Both the position numbers and the translations under genes were made by a program. Shown here piece after piece: positions 44,500 through 57,120 of a stretch of DNA of 64,000 bases. The first letter of the stretch is position 1; the number at the start of each line of letters is the position of its first letter. This stretch comes from Xiphydria camelus (taxonomy: Eukaryota > Arthropoda > Insecta > Hymenoptera > Xiphydriidae), in assembly GCA_963678675.1 (NCBI GenBank), contig OY783195.1:22048283-22112282 (forward strand). Direction: 5' to 3'. Under the pieces are notes generated by a model. That model saw nothing but the letters and a program-made list of their open reading frames with translations. It made no database searches and was not told where the DNA came from.

Positions 44500-45664
44500 C
44501 AGGGTGGACCAGGTTAAACGTCATTGTTTTTTATATGTGATAGAACAACAACAAAAAAAGTACTTTCATAAGAAAATTTTTTTCAAAAATGTTTCCTAAC
44601 AAAGATACAGGGTGCCAAAGTTTCGAAAAAAAAATGGTTTTCTCATCATAACTTCTAAACTACTTGATCGATTTCTATAAAATTTCGCACACAGGCTAAT
44701 GTAGAACAGCTCTAAGCAATAATTAAATAATTTTTAAAAATTCTCCAGTGGCGTAGATACTAGGGGCCGGTACCCCCCTTTCCCCCTCCCAATCTTCGGC
44801 GCCACTGGATATTTTGCAAAGAAAATTTAATTATTGGATTCCCCGTTTAATTTAGAGAAAAAAATCACCCTTGCAAATTTTTGATTTATGGCTTCGTTTT
44901 TGAGATATTTATTTTAATTTATAGGGTTGCGAGCAGGCCAAAGCTAGGTTGAACTCCATTAATTGTGATATGTGATAGAGCAACAAAAAAAAATAGATTC
45001 TCATGAGAAAATTTGTTTCAAAAATGTTTCCTAACAAAGATATAGGGTATCAAAGTTTCGAAAAAAAAAATGGTTTTCTCATTCCCCTTTCCTCCTTCCC
45101 AATCTTCGGCGCCACTGGATATTTTGCAAAGAAAATTTAATTATTGGATTCCCCGTTTAATTTAAAGAAAAAAATCACCCTTGCAAATTTTTGATTTGTG
45201 ACTTCGTTTTTGAGATTTTTTTCTTTAAATTAAACGCAACCCTATAAATTAAAATAAATATCTCAAAAACGAAGCCATAAATCAAAAATTTGCAAGGGTG
45301 ATTTTTTTCTCTAAATTAAACGGGCAATCCAATAATTAAATTTTCTTTGCAAAATGTTCAGTGGCGCCGAAGATTGGGAGGGGGAAAGGAGGGTACCGGC
45401 CCCTAGTATCTACGCCACTGGAGAATTTAAAAAAATTATTTAATTATTGCTTAGAGCTGTTTTACTAACCTGTATGCGAAATTTCATGGAAATCGATCAA
45501 GTAGTTTAGAAGTTATGATGAGAAAACAATTTTTTTTCGAAACTTTGACACCCTGTATCTTTGTTAGGAAACATTTTTGAAAAAAATTTTCTTATGAAAG
45601 TCTACTTTTTTTTGGTTGTTCTATCACATATCAAGAAAAATGACGTTTAACCTGGTCCACCCTG
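44500..45664. repeat. CAGGGTG...CACCCTG palindromic MITE, copy C
   Basis: CAGGGTGGACCAGG and CCTGGTCCACCCTG ends, TA on both sides. Internal modules are as in copy A but rearranged near 45075. Confidence 0.8.
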
Positions 45665-45984
45665 TATACGAGTATCATATACGGAATTACCGAAAGAAGC
45701 CTGAATCGTTAATATACCTATTCAAAAGATCTCGTTGATAGTTATAGTTCCCAAAACTCGCTATCGATAATAATATTACTTTTGGCTAATTGAGGAAACT
45801 TTTATTCGACTGCCCGATCAAAACCTTAGTAAGGCTCTTAGCGGGCGGTTGAATCCGGCCCTAATCTGGCTTGGATAATAAGGTCATTACCTCTAAATCG
45901 CGTTACCAGATGGCGCTACCCGGGCCTTATCATAATCTCGAGTATCCCTGATCGGAATTCGATAAACGCTTTTTGCTCAGATTT

Positions 45985-47415
45985 ATATGGGGCATAATTT
46001 CTGAAGTGTGTACCACTCTCGAAAATGAAAGTTGTCCGATCGGGTTAAAAATTGGCCCAATTGTAGTCCTATTAGATAGTACTCCTCACACCAAAAATTA
46101 ATTCATTTTGATAATTATTTATCAAAGTGGAGGGGGTACAATTTTTGGGTTATTTAAGCAAAGCCTTACTTTTAAACATCTGTAACTTTTTTCCTATTGC
46201 CTTAAACAAAATTTCACTAGAAATGTTTTTCATAGATTTTTCCACAAACTTTCTGGTGGCCATAACAATTTTCTTATTTTTTAAAATAATTTTAGAAGAA
46301 AGCTGAGATTTTTTCCTATAAGACCTCCAAGTTTCAGAGTGGCAAATTAATTCTTCTCTGAGTAATAGAACGATACGTAAAGCTGGTGGGAGATGTAACG
46401 CGCGCGTATTCGTAGATCTTTACAAATGAAGTGGTGGGAGGTCGAGCTGAACGCAATTCCGTAGCTGCGTGCTATCCTGTGCTACAACTGCTACATCGAA
46501 GGGACCGGTGAGTAAATTGGCGAGATATTTGAAAATATCGTGACTTTGGTCATTCTTATCTGAAAAAAGTAGGACTTTTTTTTACGATGTCCTCTAAAAA
46601 TATGAATAAAATTTAGAAGGGGATAGATGTATTAATCCTTTTCAAAAGGCTGATGACCTTCTAAAAAAACTGATGAAGGTGTTCAATATATATATCCTAC
46701 ATCTATCCTTCCAAATTTTATTCATATTTTTAGAGGACATCGTAAAAAAAGTACTTTTTTCAGAGAAGAATGACCAAAGTCACGATATTTTCAAATATCC
46801 CGCCAATTTACTCACCGGTCCCTTCGATGTAGCAGTTGTAGCACAGGATAGCACGCGGCTACGGAATTGCGTTCAGCTCGACCTCCCACCACTTCATTTG
46901 CAGAGATCTACGAATACGCGCGCGTTACATCTCCCACCAGCTTTACGTATCGTTCTATTACTCAGAGAAGAATTAATTTGCCACTCTGAAACTTGGAGGT
47001 CTTATAGGAAAAGATCTCAGCTTTCTTCTAAAATTATTTTAAAAAATAAGAAAATTGTCGAAATTAAAGAAAATCAAATTTATTTTTGATTTTCAAAAAT
47101 TAGGGTCAAATTTTTAATTTTTAAAAAAATTGTTATGGCCACCAGAAAGTTTGTGGAAAAATCTATGAAAAACATTTCTAGTGAAATTTTGTTTAAGGCA
47201 ACAGGAAAAAAGTTACAGATGTTTAAAAGTAAGGCTTTTTGCTTAAATAACCCAAAAATTGTACCCCCTCCACTTTGATAAATAATTATCAAAATGAATT
47301 AATTTTTGTGGTGTGAGGAGTACTATCTAATAGGACTACAATTGGGCCAATTTTTAGCCCAATCGGACAACTTTCATTTTCGTGGGTGGTACACTTCAGA
47401 AATTATGCCCCATAT
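45985..47415. repeat. 1.43-kb hairpin with ~650-bp arms
   Basis: ATATGGGGCATAATTTCTGA at the left is mirrored at 47396-47415. The arms remain nearly complementary to about 46640 and 46690. The same open frames appear on both strands for that reason. As it lies in an intron it would be transcribed as a long stem-loop. Confidence 0.85.
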
Positions 47416-47813
47416 TCGAGTTTAAGCCCAATATAAGCGGTATGATCCAGTATAAGCCCAATGTATCCAGGATTCGGTAAACGGATACTGAGTAAAAAGA
47501 TATGCTAAGTATTGCTTCAATATCGATATACTTCTGAGTGTTATTAAGCTAGTTTACACCCATTTCTTCATTCGAATACAATCTGATCTATATTCTGACC
47601 TGAAATAGATTCTGGTACCCAACGTTTACTCTACGCTCAATCTATACTATACACATATGAGTCGAATATAAGTTGCATTTAATTCTCATGTGAATCATGT
47701 TAGTTCATCCATTAAAAGATGACGTATCTTTTGGGGCACTTTTACATGGATGCAAATTTTACAGTACGGTTTAAACCGTAAGAGGCACCTGTGAGTAAGT
47801 CAAGTCGCATTGC

Positions 47814-48068
47814 CTACACAGAGAAAAAGAATTAGTTGGATCTACTGAAAATTACTTACGGGGTTGCAAACAATTATTTATTTAGATCAATTAAATTTTT
47901 GTCATATTAATGAAATATTTCTTTCGTGCAATCACATACTATTTCACATGATTGTAACGAAGTGATATTTAATCGATGTATTAAAAAATATCATTGATAT
48001 AAATAAATAATAACTTGCGGGCCCACAAGTAATTTTCAGTAGATCCGACTAATTCTTTTTCTCTGTAT
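47814..48068. repeat. Hairpin MITE
   Basis: ACAGAGAAAAAGAATTAG and GGATCTACTGAAAATTACTT are mirrored at 48020-48068, with TA near both ends. Confidence 0.75.
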
Positions 48069-48455
48069 ACCAATTCCACTTTGTACATCTATTACGTTCA
48101 GATTCTGGATTCAGGTTGCAGCTTAAGGAGTTCGGTACAGGAAACGAAAATGCTACCATTGTTTTCAAACTTTGTTCGATTGTTCATTAATATTGTCCAT
48201 ATTCACTTATGAATTATTAGATCGATTCCTCGATCCATAACCTTGTTTAAGAGAAATAATTTGTTAAAGTTAAGTATTTTAGCACGCAATTAGATAGCTC
48301 GCATATTGACGAGAATATGACAGAATTATTAATTATACTATTAAGATTCTTGTACCAAAAAATAAAAATATTTATCTACATAGTTTATCAGATATTCATA
48401 GAAAAAATATGGCAAACTGCTTGTTTTCGATTGATCGCTTGTCATTGAGGATAGT

Positions 48456-48671
48456 ACCATGTGAGGCTGAACTTAATCGCCAGGAAAGAAACTTCAATCA
48501 CTATTATCCCATTATTTATGAATAATTGGCCTATATAGATATAAGACTTTATTGTAGATAAAAACGTAATCTTCAGAAAAGTATTATAAAATATCAGCCA
48601 AAATTCATAGGTAATAAGTTAATAGTGATTGGTTTCTTTCCTGGCGAGTAAGTTTAGCCTCAATGGTATAT
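48456..48671. repeat. Hairpin MITE
   Basis: GAGGCTGAACTTAATCGCCAG and AAGAAACTTCAATCACTATTA are mirrored by TAATAGTGATTGGTTTCTT and CTGGCGAGTAAGTTTAGCCTC. Confidence 0.75.
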
Positions 48672-49884
48672 GGCGACGTCGTGGTAGCGTAAGTGACACA
48701 AATTTTCAAACATCCAGAAAAAAGTAAAAGGAACAGTTGTACATATCTGATAGAAGAATAAGGAATATTTGGTAGCCAATTGTTCAATTAACTTAATTTT
48801 TACTTAATTGTTTACTGAAATGTGACAGCTTGAGTCACCCATTTTCCTTTCCACCGTTATCGTACATACAACATTTTCGAGAACAGTCATCGATATTAAT
48901 CCAGCTAGCATGAGTAATTAGAAAGAGTTCTAAAACAATTTAATCTGCGGCCTTCTTAAGAAATTCGTTATTTTTACTCATAAAGAGTTGAAAGAGAATT
49001 GTATTTTAGAATACAGAAAGATTATAATATTAGAATACTTTGAGACTTTTTACGGATGCTTTAAAAAAAGTTCGTCTTTTCTGTTCATAAAGAGTTCAGA
49101 AAGAGCTCACAGCCTTTCTCGTACGTAAAAACGCGGAACGATTTGTTAAAAGACTCGGGCGAGATCAAGTTCTCCGCTTTCTCGCAGCCCGACTGCTTTC
49201 AGATAGCAGGCATGTGAGAAGTAGTGCTTATACCGGAAGGTCTTTTAAAAATTCTGAGTCCCTCGTATAGGTCGTCAAGAGGGTATCTACATACAAGGCT
49301 CCCTCGTTGACACCTCTCTTATTTCCCATGGAACGCGGCCTGTATTTTCGAGATTTCTATACTTTCGTGGCAACAAAGCCAGATTCCAAAACAATTTCGT
49401 ACCGGATTTTAATTTCGATCAATGCATTCTCGCCAAACATTAAAATAATTATTTTAGACACCTTTTTGAATATCTTACGATTATTTTATGAACACCTTTG
49501 AACTTCATTTCATTTATGAACGTTGCTTCATTTTAGGCCTAAAAATGAACTCCACATTTGGTGGCATAAGTGTCTTCTCTCATTAAGCAATAAGAATACA
49601 TTTAGGATTGTTTTGATGCACGTAAAGGAACTCAATTTAAAATACAAGAATTGAAAAGGAACTCTTTTAGAATGCTCTCTAGTATTTGGGAAGTTTTTAA
49701 AGTTACATTTCCATTCCACAGCTGCTCGAAACAATTGGTTCTCTGAATAGTACTACAAACCTCGCAACATAGAATACAACAAACTAAATACGCAGTTGCC
49801 ACTGTTACACTGATATTGTACACAATTCTTAAAGACAAATATAGAGCACAAGAAAATATAAAACATACCATTATGTTTAAATAT

Positions 49885-50156
49885 CAAAGAGCATATGAGG
49901 AACAGACTTCCAAAATGCGTTTTGTCTAAATTACATAATTTCCAGTAAATAAGGAAATGCACTATGGAAAAATGACACTTTGAATGTCAAAGCAACTTTT
50001 ACTGACGATTTTACATATGACTCAATGCGTTACGAACGTCCAGGGTAATGCTAACAGATGCAACTTATTGTTAGTATGAGGAACACAACGCCACTTTTAG
50101 ATGCAATGTTGAAGTTTTGGACAAAACGCGTTTTGGAAGTCTGCTCCTCATATGTG
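49885..50156. repeat. Hairpin MITE
   Basis: CATATGAGGAACAGACTTCC and AAAATGCGTTTTGTC are mirrored by GACAAAACGCGTTTT and GGAAGTCTGCTCCTCATATG. Confidence 0.75.
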
Positions 50157-50700
50157 TAAGTATAATTGCACAGCTATTTCTTACGATAAGTATCATTTTT
50201 AATTATCAAATTCAGTTTGTAGTAATTGGTGCGCCGTTGGAGAACAGATTTTCTCTCTAGGTCTCCCCTAATGATAAACTGTACCGAAACTCTTTAAGTA
50301 GCAGGTGTAATCTATCTTATTGACGAAAAATTCAGCTGGCTTAATAATAGCACAATCGTCAAATGTTTAATACACCAACGACCGTCGAACACTGCTCCAA
50401 CGATCAGTGATGAATGATCTTCCTAAACACATGAAATGCTATAGTTACTTATTGAGCTAGTTGAGGGTAGTATTGGACCATTCCGCCATTGAGGTGACGT
50501 TCATTATTGACGCTCTTTTAAGTGTCTGGAGTAGGTGGCAAGAGGCCACAAGACTACTTTACAATATGTATCCTACAATATCTTGAGAAAGGAGGCTGCC
50601 TGGTTAATTCATTACATATGGCACTCATACAATCTACCACGTAATATTACCGAGCTTGAAGCATTGTCATGGTCATACGCGCACCCTTGTATCCTTTCAG

Positions 50701-50877
50701 GATACCAGCGCATCGCTGAGAAAAAATGAAAAGAGGCATAAGACGCCCTGGGGAAAAGTGAAGAATATGATTAATCTACATCGAGAGGGCGTACGACGTC
50801 AACCGGCGCGCGGTAGTATTCGTAGCGAGGACGGATACTCGATTTCTAGTCTAGAATCTTCGGAGATTCTCCAAGAG
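50701..50877 (+). CDS. Large gene, exon 3
   Basis: The acceptor CCTTTCAG starts a phase-0 exon of 59 codons. It has HKTPWGKVKNMINLHREG, the second W-G/T-K-V-K motif, and ends SLESSEILQE at GAG/GTAATT. Phases agree on both sides. Confidence 0.8.
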
Positions 50878-52687
50878 GTAATTTCGGAAGTCATTTTCTG
50901 GCTTTTCACTCTCTGCTCCGTGTAATACATAAGTTTAAGGAATTCATTTAATACGTTAATACTGTAGTTTGCGATTCTTTAGACATGCACTAAAGACTCC
51001 GCGCTTGTCAAAATTAAATCGAAACTAACGCGGAGTTTCGATAATAATAAATCTTTAATTTAACATCAGATCAATTTTAATCAGGAATAGATACTTCAGT
51101 CCCCTCAATCCACATATATCGATAAAACTTTCCCAACGTCGTAACTACAGTTTCTCGGGCTCGGTTTATTAGCCTAAGCCCAATTTCTGGCAGTAATTTT
51201 TCGGGGCTTTTCTGAAGTTTTGACTTTTACATAAATTGTATGGTCATGCTTCCTGTATAAATCAAGCAATGGTGAAATGTACTTTCATTACAAAAAAAAT
51301 CTTTATACTTGCAATTCATTTTATCATATAAATCGTTGATTCATATGTAGAAGTATTGCAAGATTAATTATACTCGAGTACTTCGAGCTTCCTCTTCGGA
51401 AAGATAGTTTATTTTTCACCCCAGAATATTATAAACATGATCCATCGGCATAAAAAAATTCTTCATATCAGTGTATCTGTATAATCTAACTCAATTAGCA
51501 ATAAATATAAGTATTTAATTTCTAACTTCGCGAATTAATAAACATTCTCCAATGTCGTTCGCGCGACTTTCTAACAAGAGACGACGTCGCACGAAGCAAA
51601 ACTCAAAAAGACAGAAACGTTGCGCGAGCTCACTCAAATGATGAACGCGAAACGGAGCGAAAAAAAGTCGCATGGAAATAGTGTATAGGAATTGAAACGC
51701 TGCAAAAGAAGAGATCCGCGTGGTCTCGGTTATATGCGTGATGATAGACGACGCCTTAAGGCGTACCACGTTGCCCGACAGGGGATTCTTTAGCTTCGCA
51801 ATGGTATTCCCAGATTTAAAAATATCCCCGGAGAAATAAGAGATATCGAGGGCTTGTCCGAAATGCTTTGCTGCGCGCTTTGCCGTTACCACTGCACGCT
51901 CCGGGTGAAGAGATTAATGACCTTGTGGTAAAGCTACTTTTATTTTGTCGAGCTGAGAAAAATTGCAAGCATTGATTTCGTATAAAAAATTGTTATTTTC
52001 GTTATGACGGCGCGAAACAACCGAATAACGAATTCTATTTTTTGTCACCAACAATAAGTGCCAAATACGAGGTTGACGATTTCACGCACTGCGCAGGTTA
52101 TTTCAAGCACTACGCAACTTTTCACGAATTGGTGTGTGAAAGATGATTTCACATGCGTCGAGGACGCCCATGAAACCGAGTATTTGACACTGAGTGACAA
52201 AAAAATATGCTCCTTTCCATATAAAGAGAAGAAACGCTTCTTTTTCTGTATACGAAGGTGCATAGCATAATCCATTCGTTATAAAATAAACAGCGAGTCG
52301 TCGAAAGTGAAACTCGTTCGGTACATCACGACCCTTCAAACTGAGCTCGATGATTAAAAATACAGTTGCATCTGAAAATAAAGTAGGATCGACTGATCGA
52401 TTGACATACGTAAGAAGATTATTCACTAAAGAGATTTTTCACTAAATTATTCCAAAGATCCATCCTCAGTAATCATAAGGCTATATGGTTCAGTAGCAGA
52501 AATATTTCTTCTTCGATGAACAGAAATCAATGCTGTTTTGATTCCGATTATTTATCATCATCTGTATACGGTAATTGATGGTAGAGACTTACTTCGCTCA
52601 CATTACATCATTTTCACGTATTTTTATCCATACCTACTGCTGTACGTAGTTACGAAAACAGAAAGTTATCATTTTTGCTGTGAACAG
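50878..52687 (+). other. Intron 3 of the large gene
   Basis: Contains a dispersed repeat shared with 41500-41575 (about 51990-52205, inverted). A 125-codon frame on the minus strand (51515-51892) lacks an ATG and motifs. Otherwise nothing seen. Confidence 0.5.
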
Positions 52688-53041
52688 GCGGAATGCGGCA
52701 GGCCTCGAATACAGGTCACTTCGGAGAGTCCAACATTCTGCACGAGACCATCAAACATAGAAATCGTCGACCTGGCTGCGAGGAGGTTAACTCCTACCCT
52801 AACGATCACCGTGCCTTCCAGCGAGGAACTTCGCAGCATTTCCTCGCCGGAATCCATTTCTCCACCTCCTACCGCTTTACCCGATTCAGCAGGGGAGCGT
52901 TCACCTTCTGAGGACTTCGACAGTAGTCCTAAAAGCTTGCAGTCCTGCAGCAGTCTGCCTCCTGCATCTCCACAGTACGCCATAGCAAAGTCGAAAACGT
53001 GTCAGGACGTTTCGTCTTCCACCGGAGAATTTAAGAGACAG
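52688..53041 (+). CDS. Large gene, exon 4
   Basis: The acceptor CTGTGAACAG opens a 118-codon phase-0 exon rich in Pro, Ser and Thr (LTPTLTITVPSSEELRS, SISPPPTALPDSAGERS), probably disordered. It ends EFKRQ at CAG/GTAATA. The following intron is only 56 bp. Confidence 0.8.
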
Positions 53042-53097
53042 GTAATATGTATTTTTAAATAAATATTAAAGTGAATAACATTCCATCAGAATCTCAG

Positions 53098-53275
53098 GTT
53101 TTAGATGATCAATATTCTTATGATCGAATACAGCAATCGGTGAAAGCGGAATCACTGGCCTCCTCGCCAAAGATGCAGCGGCACGACTCTAAGTGGAACA
53201 AGGTGAAAAAGGCCTTCCTCACAAACGCCACATCTGTACCACCGAGTCCTAGCAAGACCGCATCCTTCTTCGACG
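53098..53275 (+). CDS. Large gene, exon 5
   Basis: Acceptor AATCTCAG. It contains SPKMQRHDSKWNKVKKAFL, the third W-x-K-V-K motif, and ends in phase 1 at TTCTTCGACG/GTAAGT. Confidence 0.85.
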
Positions 53276-55403
53276 GTAAGTTGCATCAAATACGTAATAA
53301 CACAGGCCTGCGTTTCAATACCTTATAAAATGTGAATTGAATTTTTCAACTGATGTTGGGCATTTAAGTGATGCTGATTTCAAATCTGGTTTTTGTTTTT
53401 TTCTATCACATAAGGTTTTTGAATAAAATAGTACCACAATGGAAAAAGTATATCTTGCCGGCGGAACGTGTTTTGACAGATTCGAATACAGTTTCGTTGA
53501 TCACGTGAACGCGGCGTGAATTTGTTTTGGTTGTGTCTATCTTGGGAATAAATAGACTTTAGACAGACAACATCTGTTTGAATCCCATATCGACACTAAA
53601 TTACATCGCGTTCAAGGCATTGTTATAAAGCGAGTGTATCAAACCGGGGAATCCCCGACTTGTCCGGTTACTTCTGGTAAATCCCCAATAGATGTGAAAT
53701 TTAAAACGAAATTTTAAGGCGTATCTCTCACAGTTTCCGAACAAAAAGAAGGAATTTAATTTAATTTACTTGGAATATTTAAAGATAATACCTAAATATT
53801 GGTTTGCAAAAAAACGTTACGTGATAGAAGCAAAATTGGGTTAGTTCAGTTCATTATAAGTCTTAATTAGGTGAAAAAAATTAACATAGCTTGATCACAA
53901 TTTTTTCGCAGGCCTGTGTAATCAATCGTCACTTAGAAGCAAGTGCTATTTCTCTCATCGAGACTTCGACTATAGAAGCAACTTCCTCGTATTTCAGTCT
54001 TTTTATTACTACAACACTTCGATAGGCTGGCTTTGGCGTGCTGATAAGTTTTGTTGAACTTACTACTAAATTTATCAATGGATTGATTGTCGAATAACAT
54101 CGAGTTTTATTCATACTTTGTGTGTATTCTTGTAATCCTTTTTTAATACAGTATTTTTCAATGCAATTGACGCTTTATATACACAAATATTGTTTTAGTG
54201 AACTCCTCGGAGAAACTAGGTATACGACGTAAAGTAAAGAATAGATCAGATATTCTTGCTCGAATTATTGTGATCCATGATCCCAATCCAGAAATACCGT
54301 CTTGTTTTCATTTTAGATTCGAACAAAGCTATTTTCGACGTTCATCAGTTATCTCCAATAACATAGACTTATTGTCATATTTTTCTGTTCCCCTGACAAT
54401 TTTATCTTTGAGTTCGTTGATAAAGTATAGTTTTGTTAGCGTCATTCCATTTATCTTCTTCATAATCTTCAGGGCCCCTTGAATATTCTGCTCGAAGCAG
54501 TTAGCAGCTACGTTGACGTATAAATGCCGACAGTAAAGAATCGAGGCTAATATCGTGCGACTCCTGAATGTTATATCGAATTGATTCTCTTTCAGTTCTG
54601 CTTTGATCTTTGCGATACACGTGCGTTACCTGTAACCGAACAGACTAGATTCCAAATAAATAAATCCTACGTTAACATCGAGTCGATTAGATGAGATCTC
54701 AAATAAACAGATACCAATTGAACCAGAATCCGGATTCACAAGAGGATCTAATGGAGCTCATCCCAAACAGATAAATTGTGAATAAACGAATATGAAGTAG
54801 AATAAACTCTAAATCGACAAGATTCTAAATAAGCAGGGTTTTGTCTATTAGCAACAACGTACGTGCTTCGCGTGCACTTTTCGTTTATTCATCATTACTT
54901 AATCACATAGATTTCTGCAGGTACTTTGACGATTGGCTAGCGTCGCTCACTCAATCTTCCAAAATTCTAAATTGGAGATGGCGAATTTGGATAATGAAAT
55001 TCACAGAAAAGTTAGATTCGTTGTAAGATGTCATTTGATAATTAGCAAATATTACTTACGCGTCGAAAATGATTTTTGACGCTTTCGAAATTCGAGATAG
55101 CAAACATCGATATGAAGTCGACCAATAAAATTCACGGAAAAGTGGTTTCGTTTTACGTGAATATTAGCCAATGGAAATGTCGGAAAGGGTCTTACGTAAC
55201 ATGTTCTTTTTATAAATGGATTTAACATTACGTCTATTCGAGATCCTACATATTTTAAATATACCCTTAAAGGATCTCTCTGATTGACATGATATTTACT
55301 CGAAAATCATGTAAGAGAAGAATATGAGCATGTGTAAGGAGGAGAATCTATACACGTAGTTTAGATTCTACGCTTTCGTTCAATCGAAACCAAAAATACT
55401 TAC

Positions 55404-56063
55404 TCATTTCCGCGTAGATTGAAGTTTTTTTATTCCATCGATGCAATCCGAGAGGTGTCTCGATAATTGTCCCATACCATCAGCGAAAGCATTGAAAATT
55501 TCCTGTGCTGACCTTCTGCTGTCCCGTACCGCCGTATCTTTACTTTCCTTTATGTGGTTCAATTTTTTCTGAACATCAATATTCGCCTTATCCATAATTC
55601 TCAACGCCTCTTTAACGTTACGCTTGACACAGTCGGCTAAAGCTTGCGGTGATTTGCAGTTGCGACAGCAAAGAATCAAAGCCAACGCCGCGTTGCTTCT
55701 TAACGCTGCATCGTGCTGAACCTTTTCGAGTTCCGTCTTGATCTCTTCGATCCTCGGTTCGGTCCCACATTGCCAAATTTTCATCTCTTGCCTCACCCTG
55801 TCGCTCAGTCGTTGCACTTGATGCTTCTTCGCTGACCCACAGGTCAGGTCCAACTCGCACAGGTCCACCATCTGAGCCTCCACTGTTCGCATGACAGCCT
55901 GCATCTTCGTAGACTCTGCTGCTTTGTTCGCTTCGATTTCCGTGTCCATGTCGGTCTTAATTCTATTTGCTGTTTTCTTCACGAACTTTGTCAGCTCGAG
56001 TGTACGATCCTTGATGATCTTATAAGCTTCCCTATATTCGTCAGACACAGTGTTGGATGCGCA
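55404..56063 (-). CDS. Nested cysteine-containing helical protein, last exon
   Basis: A long open exon read from an acceptor (TTTATTTATTTCAG at 56064) in phase 0 to a TGA at 55404. The product, about 219 residues, starts CASNTVSDEYREAYKII and is mostly helical with heptad-like charge. Cysteines cluster in CELDLTCG, WQCG and CCRNCKSPQALADCVK. It reads like an insect secreted protein whose first exon would supply a signal peptide, but I could not find that exon. A strong donor sequence (GTAAGT) lies directly after the stop. The family is not recognised. It is antisense within an intron of the large gene. Confidence 0.6.
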   Translation of the reverse strand, partial: CASNTVSDEYREAYKIIKDRTLELTKFVKKTANRIKTDMDTEIEANKAAESTKMQAVMRTVEAQMVDLCELDLTCGSAKKHQVQRLSDRVRQEMKIWQCGTEPRIEEIKTELEKVQHDAALRSNAALALILCCRNCKSPQALADCVKRNVKEALRIMDKANIDVQKKLNHIKESKDTAVRDSRRSAQEIFNAFADGMGQLSRHLSDCIDGIKKLQSTRK

Positions 56064-56451
56064 CTGAAATAAATAAAGATTAACCCTGAGTTGAGTACCC
56101 CCTTTATCTTGATTCCACCGAAAAATATACGCCAAAGAAAACTTCTCTTAATATTTATATCATCCTATCAGGCTATTTGGCAGCCGTGTTAGACGCGCGA
56201 TCGAGGTTAGCCGTGTGCACCTTTTCGACACTAAGACAATGCTCGAGAGTGTCGATTTATTCTTAGAACGATACGACTTTTTTCTTCACGCGCTGCGGTT
56301 CTCTTTCGAATGAAACCTTTCAGGATGTGGTTGCACGCTCCACATTTAAACATTTACTCGCCGTTAAGTATTAGTTAGCAACACTCTGACGCGTACATTC
56401 TAACTTGAAAGACATATGAACAGGAAATTCTTCTAATTATAAATAATTGGT

Positions 56452-56715
56452 TTATACTGTTGGCGGAGGATCCGCAAATAACTTTTTGCAGTGGGTCTTC
56501 GTGACGGGCTCTTTGGGACACTTTTCGAGGGCGGCTTTGTATTCCGCTGCTCGATTTCGAATTATGCGACCTCCAGTCTTTTCACGTGGGTTGCAGGATG
56601 GTTTGTCTGTCGGGCATTGTTTTTTCGATAGACGACGAATATTTGGACGTGGAACATTTGAACTGCGCTTTAAAATGTTGTGGGTTATCAGAACTTGGAA
56701 TTTTGAAGGCAGCAT
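56452..56715 (-). CDS. Small protein of 87 residues with basic N-terminus
   Basis: A complete ATG-to-TAA frame on the minus strand. The first 30 residues (MLPSKFQVLITHNILKRSS...) are basic and lack acids, as in a mitochondrial targeting sequence. Four cysteines follow in KKQCPTDKPSC, EKCPKEP and HCKKLF. Codon pattern and the low chance of such a cysteine-spaced frame favour a real gene. The spacing is not a classical twin CX9C. It lies about 390 bp upstream of the other nested gene on the same strand, and might even be its neighbour in one transcript. Confidence 0.5.
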   Translation of the reverse strand: MLPSKFQVLITHNILKRSSNVPRPNIRRLSKKQCPTDKPSCNPREKTGGRIIRNRAAEYKAALEKCPKEPVTKTHCKKLFADPPPTV

Positions 56716-57091
56716 ATTGAATGCCTATTGCCTGGCCAAAAAGAAAGTGCTTTGACATTTCGTTGTGCAGCTGTGCCTCGAGAGAGATTTAACATGAAGG
56801 CTGTGTTCTGTCACGAAAAAGGAAAAACGAGCTAGTCAATGATGTCGATGTATGTGCGCTTTCTTTTGTTCAAGAAAAAATACATCGTAGGGAGTAATTG
56901 TGTTCTAATATATCAGCCATGTGTGTTGCATTATGAAATTTGTGAGAATATAAAATACTTTTGCTGTGATTGCGAAGAATAACAATAGAAATATGACATT
57001 CGTATCTCGTTAAATATTTTGCCTATTGTAATTAGATATTATCTCTGTGGGGATATCTAGTTTGAGAATTTACTTCACTCCATGTGATACT

Positions 57092-57120
57092 GTCTCTCTC
57101 TCTCTCTCTCTCTCTCTTCC
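57092..57120. repeat. (CT)n microsatellite
   Basis: About thirteen CT units followed by a CCTCCCTCCC-rich pyrimidine tract. Confidence 0.9.

Larger units (their letters stand above)
44399..50700 (+). other. Intron 2 of the large gene
   Basis: Holds MITE copy C, a 1.4-kb hairpin and three smaller hairpins, listed separately. The remaining AT-rich sequence shows no gene. Confidence 0.6.

Noticed and set aside
46673..47292. Frames in the 1.4-kb hairpin
   Set aside because: They recur in mirrored form in the other arm and contain no motif.
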